From Vibrio sp. ES.051 (GTDB lineage Bacteria > Pseudomonadota > Gammaproteobacteria > Enterobacterales > Vibrionaceae), in the NCBI RefSeq assembly GCF_002563795.1, contig NZ_PDJL01000004.1, positions 744,001-808,000 on the forward strand: a stretch of 64,000 nt of DNA, written 5' to 3'. The notes beneath the pieces were generated by a model, which made no database searches, had not been told where the DNA came from, and saw only the letters and a program-made list of their open reading frames with translations. Shown here piece after piece: positions 29,757 through 38,234 of the stretch. Numbering within the stretch: position 1 is the first letter of the stretch; each line of letters starts with the position of its first letter. The position numbers and the translations under genes are program-made.

Positions 29757-30718
29757 GCTGCTAAAAGCCTTGTACGATATGTAGAGATGTCGTTCTTAAT
29801 GCTAATTATATGATCAGTATAATCCATCTCTGTTTTGCAGTTTGATAAAATCACGTAATCTAAAACTGGCATTCCACCAGTCTGTATCAGTTTTGCTGTA
29901 CCAGGTAGATATGCTTCAGTCTCATAGCTGCCCTCTACTGTTGTCAAAGTTCTTCTCTTTCGGAGTGCAATTCGGAATGGTTGTAACGCTGTTTGAGACT
30001 GAGCTAAACTACTTTTCCCACCTTTATGGAACAGCTCATTTCTCAGATCTTTTGTTCCTGTCCGCATTTTTTCATGATGGATAACGGAACCAACGATAAA
30101 ACCAAGTTCGCATACTCTTAGCTTTGAGTTTTCATATCCCCCAGGTACTGCTAAAAACAAATTTTCGTTTTCAAACTCAAGGTTTTCAGAAGGAATTACT
30201 TTTTCAATTGTATCGCGGAAAGATTTCTCTAGATAGGCAAAGGACTCTTCAATAGCTTGTTTCGATGACAAAGAGGCAGTGTCCAAGCGGAACTCAATTG
30301 TTTGATCTGAAAAACTAATGTACACCGAATCATAATAACGTCTTTTGATATGGCGTTTTGCTTTGATGTCATAAAGCTCATCTGGAAGAGTAAACCCTGC
30401 ATTCAGTTGCTGAAAGTATGTCTCGTCTAGTTCAATAGTTTCTTCTAGAACTTTGATAGACGCATAGGTCAGTAAGAGGCCATCGCTGACTAAATCAGTT
30501 TTTATCAGTTTTGGGGTGTGTTCTAACCTATCGTCAGAATTATCATCAACAAAAGGGTAATTGATCTCGGTGAAAGGCAAATCCACCAATATGTCTTTTG
30601 CTCTAGCTTCGATTTTATTGATAATTTTTTCTTTGAGAGTTTTTATCGATACAGTTTTGTCGCCAAAAAGAATGAACTGCTCGTACGCACGGAACAGGCT
30701 TTCAATTTTTTCCTTATC
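29753..30718 (-). pseudogene. 5'-truncated uncharacterised gene (operon gene 1), cut by IS21
   Basis: The reading frame stays open from its TGA at 29753 through to the IS boundary at 30718 (about 321 codons, first retained residues DKEKIESLFRAYEQF) and even into the IS end, with no proper start. Internal GTG 30589 would give a 278-aa remnant. Sequence is alpha/beta, charged, with GKSSLAQSQTALQPFRIALRK near the C-terminus; no motif I can name. The sequence on the other side of the IS belongs to a different gene, so the true N-terminus is lost. Confidence 0.7.
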
Positions 30719-30810
30719 TGTTAATTTGCACTTAAATCTGATCCACCATTTGCACTGAAAAGTGATCCACCTAAGTAAGTCTATTCTAGACTACATTTTT
30801 ACGTTAGTTT

Positions 30811-31566
30811 CTATTTGGTTTTCTCCTTCGACTTCTTTTTTGATTCCTTAAAACGATAGCTGTCGTTACCCGTTTCAATGATGTGACAATGATGAGTCAG
30901 CCTATCCAGCAATGCCGTTGTCATCTTTGCATCACCAAACACTTTCGACCATTCCGTGAAGTTGAGATTGGTGGTAATGACGATACTCGTACGCTCGTAG
31001 AGTTTACTGAGTAAATGGAACAGCAATGTCCCACCCGCTTGGCTAAAAGGGACATACCCAAGTTCATCTAGTATGACTAAGTCGCAGCTCACTAATCGAT
31101 TAGCGAGGCGGCCCACATGACCCGCTTGCTTCTCCTGCTCTAGCGTATTGACGAGTTCTATGGTCGATAGGAACCTGACCCGCATTTGATGGTGTTGTAT
31201 GGCTTGTACGCCCAACGCCGTCGCTAAGTGCGTTTTCCCTGTGCCTGGACCACCAACAAGCACGATGTTTTGGCTGTCTTTGATAAACTCACAGCGATGC
31301 AGACCTCGTATTAGATACTCATCGACTGTACTCTCGCTAAAGTCAAAACCGTATAGGTCTCGATAGACTGGGAACTTTGCCGCTTTCATTTGGTAAGCGA
31401 TACTGCGCACTTCACGGTCTGCTATCTCTGCTTTTAACAAGGTTTCAAGGATGGGTTGAGCTTGTTGATAAGCAGGAGAGTTTTGAGAGGCAAGTTCAAC
31501 AATACTGCTAACCATGCCGTGAAGCTTGAGTGCCTTTAATGTGCTTAATAACGCTTCATTGTGCAT
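30811..31566 (-). CDS. istB: IS21 helper ATPase IstB
   Basis: 251 aa AAA+ protein. Walker [12 protein letters not shown] near residue 104-114, Walker [13 protein letters not shown], followed by TNLNFTEW and the sensor region [16 protein letters not shown]. It helps the IstA transposase choose target DNA. Its start lies inside the end of istA (11-base overlap), normal for the family. Confidence 0.95.
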   Translation of the reverse strand: MHNEALLSTLKALKLHGMVSSIVELASQNSPAYQQAQPILETLLKAEIADREVRSIAYQMKAAKFPVYRDLYGFDFSESTVDEYLIRGLHRCEFIKDSQNIVLVGGPGTGKTHLATALGVQAIQHHQMRVRFLSTIELVNTLEQEKQAGHVGRLANRLVSCDLVILDELGYVPFSQAGGTLLFHLLSKLYERTSIVITTNLNFTEWSKVFGDAKMTTALLDRLTHHCHIIETGNDSYRFKESKKKSKEKTK

Positions 31567-33070
31567 GACGTTTTCCTCTTAATTCGTCATATCGCGACGT
31601 ATCACTGGTTGGCTCGGTAACCAGTCGCAACCCTTGAGAGACGGGGACGGGTACAACTGGAGAAGGATTGAGTAAGCGGCTTAAACAGTTTATGACGTGT
31701 TGTTTTGATGGTGTGCCTGCTTCCAGTGCCATATTAATGGCTTGCTCTACCAGCTTTTCATCGTGATGAATAACCAATGACAAGATTTCGACCATTTCCT
31801 TATCGCCGCCAAGACGCTGTAATAATATTGATTGCAGGTGCTTAAAGCTCTCAGGGAGCAAGTGAAACGGTGCGCCATTACGCAGAGAGCCTGGTTTACG
31901 TTGCGCAACCAACAGGTAATGTCGCCAGTTATAAACAATGTGTGGCGGCTCATGTTTAGGATTAAAGACTCTTTGGTGCTCTGCTATGGGCTGACCTTCT
32001 GCCACCAAAACAATACTATCGGGGTAGGCGTGCAGACTCACTCGTCGGTTTGCGTAACTTGCAGGCACGGAGTATTTATTTCTGTCGAAGTTCACCAAAC
32101 AGGTAGAGGAGACTCGCTTGCTTTGCTCGATAAAACCATCAAACGGCGCTGTGACTTTCATTAATTGGGAGCGCTCACTTAGCCACGTTTGCTCTATGGT
32201 CATATCACGATATTGAGGGTGTCTACGTGACTGCCAGTCCCGTAAACATTGGGCTTCAAGCCATTGATTAAGCTCTTCTAAGGTTTTCACCTTAGGAGCG
32301 CGCTGCCAGATGATAGAACGCACATCCCGCACGTTCTTCTCGATCTGCCCCTTTTCCCAACCTGCGGCTGGGTTGCAGAAGTCGGCTTCAAACAAGTAGT
32401 GACTAACCATTGTTAAAAAGCGACGATTCACTACTCGATCTTTGCCATTTTTGACCGCATCAACCGCAGTTTTCATATTATCGTAGATCCCCCGTTCTGG
32501 AACGCCTTGGAACACGCGAAAGGCATGGTTATGGGCATCAAATAACATTTCATGACTTTGAGAATAATAGGCTCGAAGGAGGAATGCGCGGCTATGACTG
32601 AGTTTGAAGTGAGCGACCTGTAGCTTGGTTTTATGGCCATTGATATAGGCCCAATTTTCGCCCCAATCAAACTGAAAGGCTTCACCAGGGGCAAACTCTA
32701 GCGGCATATACGTTCGTTTAGACGCATCGAGTTTTTGTTCTTCGCGCCATTTACGTGCAAATGAAGCGACTCTGTCATACGAGCCGCTATAGCCTAGCGG
32801 AACGAGGTCTTGAAAAAGGTTTTTGACCGTTTTGCGCTGCTTTCTCGGTCGCTTCATTTCTCGTTTTAGCCAAGAAGTCAGTAATTCTTTAAACTCGTCT
32901 AGTTTACTCAATGAATGCCGCTTTGGATAAACAGGTTCGATAGTTTGATCTTTCAAATAACGTTTAACGGTATTTCGGGATAGTCCAGTACGTCTGGCTA
33001 TTTCTCTTTGCGACATTCCTTCGCGGAAATGCCAACGACGAATAACACTTAATAATGACACGTCAATCAC
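31556..33070 (-). CDS. istA: IS21 transposase IstA
   Basis: 504 aa. N-terminal HTH ([21 protein letters not shown]), then an RNase-H-like DDE core: first Asp in FQFDWGE, second in [11 protein letters not shown], and the Glu in [15 protein letters not shown]-terminal beta region contains [14 protein letters not shown]. Apparently intact, so the element may still be active. Confidence 0.95.
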   Translation of the reverse strand: MIDVSLLSVIRRWHFREGMSQREIARRTGLSRNTVKRYLKDQTIEPVYPKRHSLSKLDEFKELLTSWLKREMKRPRKQRKTVKNLFQDLVPLGYSGSYDRVASFARKWREEQKLDASKRTYMPLEFAPGEAFQFDWGENWAYINGHKTKLQVAHFKLSHSRAFLLRAYYSQSHEMLFDAHNHAFRVFQGVPERGIYDNMKTAVDAVKNGKDRVVNRRFLTMVSHYLFEADFCNPAAGWEKGQIEKNVRDVRSIIWQRAPKVKTLEELNQWLEAQCLRDWQSRRHPQYRDMTIEQTWLSERSQLMKVTAPFDGFIEQSKRVSSTCLVNFDRNKYSVPASYANRRVSLHAYPDSIVLVAEGQPIAEHQRVFNPKHEPPHIVYNWRHYLLVAQRKPGSLRNGAPFHLLPESFKHLQSILLQRLGGDKEMVEILSLVIHHDEKLVEQAINMALEAGTPSKQHVINCLSRLLNPSPVVPVPVSQGLRLVTEPTSDTSRYDELRGKRHAQ

Positions 33071-33177
33071 TCCATATTCTCCTGCTAAGACTCAGCAGGA
33101 TTTAGGTTAGATGATGTGGATCAGTTTTCGGTGCAAATCAGGGGGTGAAGTGGATCAGTTCTGGATGCAATTTAACA

Positions 33178-33273
33178 TCGAACCTCTCTCGGATAGCCAA
33201 GAGAAGTCTGTAATGCAACAGGAGTGGAAATACGTGTATAAAACACGTTATTGCTCAATTTAATCAAATACAT
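33178..33273 (-). pseudogene. 5' remnant of a tyrosine integrase gene
   Basis: Reading leftward from ATG 33273 (AGGTG 6 bases upstream) gives 32 codons, MYLIKLSNNVFYTRISTP then VALQTSLGYPREVR, before the IS end supplies a stop. The Y-T-R-I-x2-P-x2-L-x3-G-Y-P pattern is typical of the N-termini of island integrases that start close to a tRNA attachment site and read inward. The rest of the gene is missing from the window. Confidence 0.55.
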
Positions 33274-33275
33274 AT

Positions 33276-33302
33276 GTATCACCTATTTGTATTAGGTGAC
33301 AT
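33276..33302. repeat. inverted repeat ahead of the integrase remnant
   Basis: ATCACCTA and TAGGTGAC flank a short AT-rich loop, immediately upstream of the remnant start; possibly an autoregulatory site or an integrase arm site. Confidence 0.35.
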
Positions 33303-33324
33303 TTGATCGTCTTAAAACGAGAAA

Positions 33325-33349
33325 AGCCCTTGATAAATCAAGGGCTTGA
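33325..33349 (-). terminator. terminator downstream of tRNA-Ser
   Basis: On the minus strand, AAGCCCTTGAT pairs with ATCAAGGGCTT over a two-base loop, then TTCTCGTTTT. It lies inside the island boundary, so it replaced the original terminator of the tRNA gene. Confidence 0.65.
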
Positions 33350-33352
33350 ATG

Positions 33353-33380
33353 TGGCGGAGAGATAGGGATTTGAACCCTA
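33353..33380. repeat. attachment repeat, right (3' end of intact tRNA-Ser)
   Basis: Second copy of the 28-bp repeat at 27963-27990, here inside the complete tRNA gene. Confidence 0.85.
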
Positions 33381-33443
33381 GATACGCTATTAACGTATGC
33401 CGGTTTTCAAGACCGGTGCTTTCAACCACTCAGCCATCTCTCC
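33353..33443 (-). tRNA. tRNA-Ser(UGA)
   Basis: 91 bases with encoded CCA. Acceptor GGAGAGA pairs with TCTCTCC. The anticodon stem CCGGT/ACCGG holds the loop with TGA, a long variable arm (CATACGTTAATAGCGTATC) marks a class II serine tRNA, and the T-arm is AGGGTTCAAATCCCT. It is the integration target of the island to its left; the 28-bp repeat is its 3' end. Confidence 0.97.
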
Positions 33444-33547
33444 ATTGTTGACTTAGATATTATAAGGCTTTGAAAATATTGTAAACCCCAATTTAATCAA
33501 TTGGATGTTTACTGCTCAGAAAACTATAATCTCTGTTGTTTAAATAA

Positions 33548-33574
33548 ACAAAAGCTCCCCTAAAGGAGAGCTTT
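33548..33574 (-). terminator. terminator after yejM
   Basis: Stem AAAGCTCcCC / GGaGAGCTTT with loop TAAA; on the minus strand followed by TTTTGTTT. Confidence 0.75.
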
Positions 33575-33598
33575 GCGGTAGGTGTTTGCCAGCTTCGG

Positions 33599-35407
33599 CT
33601 AGTTGTTTTTTGAATAAAAGCGTTGTAGTTCCGTTAAGCCTTGCATTAATACAGGCAATTTCGGCGCTTCATCTCGTAGGCGTTTGTAATCTTTGTCATA
33701 CAATTTGTAGTTGCCAAACTTGTCGATCACCGTGGTTTGCGAATTGGTAATTAATGCCAGCTCACGAGTGTCACCCGCAAGAATCCAGCGGCGGCGGCCT
33801 TCATCAAACAAGTTACGGCCACTGCTGTAATCAGATGGGTTAGACGATACGCCTAGCATATCTTGCAGTAGCGTGACAGAGAGATCTAAATGGCTCGTGC
33901 TGTGACTAAACTCACCTGCTAACATTCCTGGCCATTGGAGTACCATCGGCACTTGGAGCTGATAACGACTGTAATTACTATTTGCTCCCCAGCTATTGGT
34001 GTTTGTCTCATTAAACTCACTACCGTGGTTAGAGGTAATGATAACGATAGTGTTGGTCAACTGTTCTGTAGTTTCAAGCTCATTAATAATGCCTGCAACT
34101 GTCTTGTCAGCAGTTTTTACGGCAAGTTCATACGCTTTTTTGAATCGTTCGCTTGCTGGCATTTCTTCATCTTTGTTTGATGGCAGCGGTTCAAAATTAT
34201 CAACAGCCGTCACTTCGATGTAGCTAAACCAAGGTTGGTTCGCTTGTTCAGTTAGCCAAGTACTCCAATCTGCAATGGATTGTTGGTCTGTATGGGGTTG
34301 TGTTCCGTCAAGCTCATCTGCCAGCTTTAAATCTCGGAAAATGATTTCTGAGTACAGGTCATCTTCAAAACCGTTGCCACTGAACAAACCAAAGTTGTAA
34401 CCCTGATCTTTGAGAACATCGAGTAATACGGGAGAGGTACCCTGTGCTTTAATGCTTGAGGCATAACTGGTTGGTAAACCGTAGAACAAACCGAAGGCTC
34501 CATATGTGTCATTACTTGAGCTGTAATGATTGCGGAAGTTTTGGTTTTTCTGAGCAAACTCGTAGAGGTTCGGCATCTCTTGTTGATTTAGCGCGTCTGA
34601 CCGTAAGTTGTTCACGCTGATCATTAGTACATTGAGTTTGTTTACACGACGATTAAACTCCAGCTTTTCTCGTGGGTAGTTGACTAGCTCGACGTTACCT
34701 TCATTTTCAGCTAAGCGTTGTAAATACTCTTCGCGATCAAGCAAGCCATGCTTTTCCATGAAGCTTTTCGCCGTCATCGGGTAGGACAACGGGAAATTTG
34801 AGCGCTGACTTGTTATTGGGTTGTAGAAATAAGCATCGGCCCAAATGTAAACCAAATGACTCATGATAAAGCTGATGAAGAATACGGCGGTTAGCGGTCG
34901 GCCTACGTGTTTATGAGAAAGCTTACGCTGTTTTCGCCATACCCACTCGGATAGAGCGAGCTGAGTAAGGAAAATCAGCGGCATCACCACAAATAAATGT
35001 TGCAGATCCGTACTGAGTGTACTTTTGTCTTCGCTGAACAGCAATTCCCAGACGACGGGGGTCAAGTGCAGGTTGATTGACTGATACGCTTGGGTATCAA
35101 TCAGTAATAGGGTTTGTCCAACCGTCGCGAAAATCACAGCCACCAAACGGAATAGTTTCCGCGATGGCAGGACAAATGTCAGCGGGAATAGAACCAGTAG
35201 ATAGAGCGCGAAAACCAGAAAGCCAAAATGCCCAACCCAAGATACCGCCAGATAGAATTGACCTAGCAATGTTTCGGGCCAAGGTGACTGAACAATATAG
35301 CGCGTGCCTATCAACATCGAAGCGACGATATTGAAGAATGCAAACCAATGACCCCAACCAACCAGTCGAGATACACGTTCGCCGTATGAGTTTCTGCTGT
35401 CTACCAT
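33599..35407 (-). CDS. yejM: YejM/PbgA-type inner-membrane sulfatase-like protein
   Basis: 602 aa (E. coli 586). Five N-terminal membrane helices (DUF3413; e.g. FAFFNIVASMLIGTRYIV) then a periplasmic sulfatase-fold domain starting near residue 245 (LNVLMISVNNLRSDAL), with TSNHGSEFNE in the late part. The family controls LPS synthesis by acting on the LapB/FtsH/LpxC pathway and senses LPS at the inner membrane. Starts 22 bases after yejL on the same strand, as in E. coli. Confidence 0.93.
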   Translation of the reverse strand: MVDSRNSYGERVSRLVGWGHWFAFFNIVASMLIGTRYIVQSPWPETLLGQFYLAVSWVGHFGFLVFALYLLVLFPLTFVLPSRKLFRLVAVIFATVGQTLLLIDTQAYQSINLHLTPVVWELLFSEDKSTLSTDLQHLFVVMPLIFLTQLALSEWVWRKQRKLSHKHVGRPLTAVFFISFIMSHLVYIWADAYFYNPITSQRSNFPLSYPMTAKSFMEKHGLLDREEYLQRLAENEGNVELVNYPREKLEFNRRVNKLNVLMISVNNLRSDALNQQEMPNLYEFAQKNQNFRNHYSSSNDTYGAFGLFYGLPTSYASSIKAQGTSPVLLDVLKDQGYNFGLFSGNGFEDDLYSEIIFRDLKLADELDGTQPHTDQQSIADWSTWLTEQANQPWFSYIEVTAVDNFEPLPSNKDEEMPASERFKKAYELAVKTADKTVAGIINELETTEQLTNTIVIITSNHGSEFNETNTNSWGANSNYSRYQLQVPMVLQWPGMLAGEFSHSTSHLDLSVTLLQDMLGVSSNPSDYSSGRNLFDEGRRRWILAGDTRELALITNSQTTVIDKFGNYKLYDKDYKRLRDEAPKLPVLMQGLTELQRFYSKNN

Positions 35408-35429
35408 GTATGTGTTCTATTGTCCGTGA

Positions 35430-35657
35430 TTAGTGTGTTTTTGGTGTTTCTAAAGAAGACATCAGTGCCTGAGCAAATTTTTCAGCAATAGCCTTACGTT
35501 GTGAAGCAGCAACACGCTGATTTAAGACATTGGTTGCGATATTTCCGGCAATCATGAGCGTCAATTCAGGCGACGCTGCGTGTTTTTTTAGAACTGTAGC
35601 TACTTCAGCAAGAATTTTCTCTACTTGTTCGTCAGTATATTTAGATGTAATCGGCAT
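35430..35657 (-). CDS. yejL: YejL family protein (UPF0352)
   Basis: 75 aa, all helical. [37 protein letters not shown] and [17 protein letters not shown] are the UPF0352 signature. Function unknown; it is the first gene of the yejL-yejM unit and divergent from yejK. Confidence 0.93.
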   Translation of the reverse strand: MPITSKYTDEQVEKILAEVATVLKKHAASPELTLMIAGNIATNVLNQRVAASQRKAIAEKFAQALMSSLETPKTH

Positions 35658-35741
35658 AAAGACTCTAATAATGATAGTAAAAGCGGCTTATGATAACCTA
35701 CAATCCACATCAACTAAAACCTTGTAGCAAGATAAATCACT

Positions 35742-36740
35742 ATGAGCCTTCATCTTTCAAACGTTATTTTGCATCAACTATGCAAAAACGATCAGGACGA
35801 ACTGGTTGTAAACTTTCGTCCAGCATCATTAGATAACGATGCATCTACTGAAAAATTAGTCGCTGAGCTTCACCGCGTATTCCATTCTAAAGCTGGTAAA
35901 GGTTTTGGCTCTTTCCAGTCAGACAGCGAATTTCAATTTTGGCTTCAAGAAATGCGCAAAGGAGAGCGAGATTTTTATGATTTCTCGCAAATTAGTGCAA
36001 ATCGCTTGAAAGAAGAGTTGATTAAGTATCCATTCGCGGATGAAGGGATCTTGGTTTTTGCAGAGTACCAAAGTTTGGCGACAGATTACCTATTCATTGG
36101 TATTTTACCTATGAACCAAAGTCTAAAAGTGACGGAGGGTTTGGACATCAGTGCGACAGATTATTTAGATATCACCAAAATGGATATTGCTGCGCGTATT
36201 GATCTGTCTAGCTACGAAACTGATAAAGAGTCCAACCGTTATTTGTCTTATATAAAAGGACGAGTAGGCCGTAAAGTGGCGGACTTTTTCCTCGATTTTT
36301 TACAAGCGGATATTGGCCTAGACACCAAACAACAAAACTTGGTGTTAATGCAAGCCGTTGATGACTTCTGCTCGGACTCTAAGCTCGAGAAGCAAGAAGT
36401 TAACGAGTACAAAAAGCAAGTTTACGATTACTGTAACGAACAAATTAAATCAGGTGATGAAGTTCAAATCTCTGAGTTATCTGGTGAGCTTCCACCGAGC
36501 CAAGACGGTACGAGTTTCATGGACTTTACCAAAGAACAGGGTTATGAACTTGAAGAGTCATTTCCTGGTGATCGGTCGACAGTGCGCAAGCTAACCAAAT
36601 ACGTTGGAGCCGGTGGAGGCTTAAACATCAGCTTCGATAGCTTGTTGCTTGGTGAGCGTATATTTTACGATCCGGAGACTGATACGTTAACGATCAAAGG
36701 AACTCCTCCGAATCTCAAAGACCAGTTGAGTCGTAACTAG
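35742..36740 (+). CDS. yejK: nucleoid-associated protein YejK
   Basis: 332 aa of the NdpA/YejK family. N-terminal SLHLSNVILHQL, central FGSFQSDSEFQFWLQEM, and KGRVGRKVADFFLDFLQ followed by the C-terminal DPETDTLTIKGTPPNLKDQL. Found on the nucleoid; precise role unknown. Divergent from yejL-yejM, the standard arrangement. Confidence 0.94.
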   Translation: MSLHLSNVILHQLCKNDQDELVVNFRPASLDNDASTEKLVAELHRVFHSKAGKGFGSFQSDSEFQFWLQEMRKGERDFYDFSQISANRLKEELIKYPFADEGILVFAEYQSLATDYLFIGILPMNQSLKVTEGLDISATDYLDITKMDIAARIDLSSYETDKESNRYLSYIKGRVGRKVADFFLDFLQADIGLDTKQQNLVLMQAVDDFCSDSKLEKQEVNEYKKQVYDYCNEQIKSGDEVQISELSGELPPSQDGTSFMDFTKEQGYELEESFPGDRSTVRKLTKYVGAGGGLNISFDSLLLGERIFYDPETDTLTIKGTPPNLKDQLSRN

Positions 36741-36756
36741 GTCAGTACATTTTAAC

Positions 36757-36784
36757 AAAGAGAGCCCACTGGCTCTCTTTTTTT
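36757..36784 (+). terminator. terminator after yejK
   Basis: A 10-bp perfect stem AAAGAGAGCC / GGCTCTCTTT, loop CACT, T-run of seven. Confidence 0.9.
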
Positions 36785-36859
36785 ATGTGAGGCAGGTACA
36801 CCCATTATGTATGCCATGGTATATGCTTGTAATTAATGGATATATATGAGGGATGAGCG

Positions 36860-38158
36860 TTGCAGAAGTTAAAAGGCGGGGTTCGGCAATGTGCTTGGTT
36901 CTTATTTGTTTTATGGTGTGCTTTTGCTCTAGGAGTTTTGCTGCAGGCGAAGCAAACGATGCAAACAATCTCGATCGTTAATGAATTAGGAACCAAAGTC
37001 GAAGAGGTTCGACATTTCTTTAACTTCGAGCTTCCTTATCGTGTTAAGTATGTTGATCAAATCGCTCTTGAGCTCCAGCTAGTTTACGCCGTTCGTTTGC
37101 AACTCGAGACTGAATTATCGGCAGAAGAAACCACACCAGATATTACTCCATTGCTTTATGCCACCGATCGTTTTTTAGAGCGCGCTCGCGCTTTTATTGA
37201 CAGCGATACTAAACTCGTATCGTTAGCAGAGTTATTACACAATAGCCGAGATCTAGACCAGAATTCAGAACACATTCAGTCAATGTACTACCGTTTAGGG
37301 GCGTTAGTGTTGGAGTCTATTTTTAGCGACTCTGCAACGAATACCGATACGTACCGCGAACTTGATTTACTTTTTATCGAGTCAGATTCTCTCATCGCTG
37401 AAGAGCGGCGTGCTTTTCAACGTCGACTTGCTCAAACGTCAAGTGCTCTCTCTGCCAATGCACAAGGTAGTTATTTAGCGAATCAGCTACTTAAGCCGGA
37501 TTTTTCCAACCAATTGGCTTCTATTAATGCCCAGTTGGAGCAAAAGCTGATGACATTCCTTGTTTGGCTTTCGGCCGTCAGTGGTGTAGTGCTTGCGTTT
37601 TTCTCGTGGGCAGTTTTCACCGAAGGCACCGTTCAGCCAGTAGAAACAGCAGGTGAGCAAGAAAAAGAGCCAGAGCACATAAAGAATAAACCACTTAGCG
37701 TTGATTTATCGTTCCATGCTAAGAGTCGGCAAGCACAACAGAACGCAGAAACAAGCAAGCATAATTCACCTTCACCAACGACAGATGAGATCTCAAGTGA
37801 GCCATATATCGATATCAATAAGATGTTGGATTCGTTAACGGGAGACGAAGATGCGGTGCGCATGTTGCTTGAGATCTTTATTCAGGATCACTGTGATGAT
37901 GGCACTAAAATGCATCGCTTACTAAAGGAAGATAAAGATCAAGCAAAAAGGACGTTACACAGCTTAAAGGGAGTAGCAGGAAGTTTGGGTGCAATGCCAC
38001 TGTACTATATATCGGGTGATATTGAGTTGTTAATTAAGCAAGGGCTTACAGTGCCGGAAGATAAGCTAACAGATTTAGCTGGTGTTCTGCATCAAACCAT
38101 ACTTTATGCTAACAATGTCCTTGAGAGTGAAAAGATACAAGAAATGTTCACAGATTGA
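36860..38158 (+). CDS. membrane-anchored Hpt (histidine phosphotransfer) protein with periplasmic sensor region
   Basis: 432 aa. TTG start with AGGGA about 6 bases upstream; the overlapping ATG at 36853 is out of frame. One membrane helix at about 12-30, a roughly 200-aa helical periplasmic part, a second helix at about 231-250, a polar linker, then an Hpt domain with the phospho-histidine H367 in TLHSLKGVAGSLG. No kinase core or receiver is present, so it must receive phosphate from a kinase encoded elsewhere. Unusual layout for an Hpt. Confidence 0.75.
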   Translation: MQKLKGGVRQCAWFLFVLWCAFALGVLLQAKQTMQTISIVNELGTKVEEVRHFFNFELPYRVKYVDQIALELQLVYAVRLQLETELSAEETTPDITPLLYATDRFLERARAFIDSDTKLVSLAELLHNSRDLDQNSEHIQSMYYRLGALVLESIFSDSATNTDTYRELDLLFIESDSLIAEERRAFQRRLAQTSSALSANAQGSYLANQLLKPDFSNQLASINAQLEQKLMTFLVWLSAVSGVVLAFFSWAVFTEGTVQPVETAGEQEKEPEHIKNKPLSVDLSFHAKSRQAQQNAETSKHNSPSPTTDEISSEPYIDINKMLDSLTGDEDAVRMLLEIFIQDHCDDGTKMHRLLKEDKDQAKRTLHSLKGVAGSLGAMPLYYISGDIELLIKQGLTVPEDKLTDLAGVLHQTILYANNVLESEKIQEMFTD

Positions 38159-38174
38159 TATTGCCCAAAATAAA

Positions 38175-38206
38175 CAAAAAAGAGCGCTTATAAGCGCTCT
38201 TTTTTC
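38175..38206. terminator. bidirectional terminator between the Hpt gene and nhaC
   Basis: AAAAAAGAGCGCTT / AAGCGCTCTTTTTT palindrome, A- and T-runs on both sides. Confidence 0.88.
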
Positions 38207-38234
38207 ATTTGAGTTGTTTTATAGCAAAATCAGA

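Larger units (their letters stand above)
30719..33177 (-). mobile_element. IS21-family insertion sequence (2,459 bp)
   Basis: Termini begin TGTTAA and end TTAACA, with longer imperfect inverted repeats (each end carries GCA...CTGATCCAC blocks, repeated a second time inside, as IS21 elements do). Contains overlapping istA and istB. The flanks ...CTTATC and TCGAAC share only TC, so no normal 4-8 bp target duplication is visible. Confidence 0.88.
27963..33380. mobile_element. tRNA-Ser-integrated genomic island (5.4 kb), probably immobilised
   Basis: Bounded by a 28-bp direct repeat of the tRNA-Ser 3' end. Contents from left: an orphan HipB-like regulator, three coupled minus-strand genes, an IS21-family element and a 32-codon integrase remnant reading inward from the tRNA side. 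No complete recombinase remains apart from the IS transposase. Insertion at a tRNA 3' end that rebuilds a complete tRNA on one side is the normal outcome of tyrosine-integrase islands. Confidence 0.8.

Noticed and set aside
32473..32694. Open frames inside istA on both strands
   Set aside because: They overlap an intact transposase with conserved catalytic residues and look like frame shadows.
30590..33257. Gene 1 of the island trio continuing in frame across the IS into 33178-33254
   Set aside because: Joining the flanks over the shared 2 bases gives an open frame, but it lacks a start and ribosome site; another frame there has ATG, a ribosome site and integrase-like sequence, which is the better reading.
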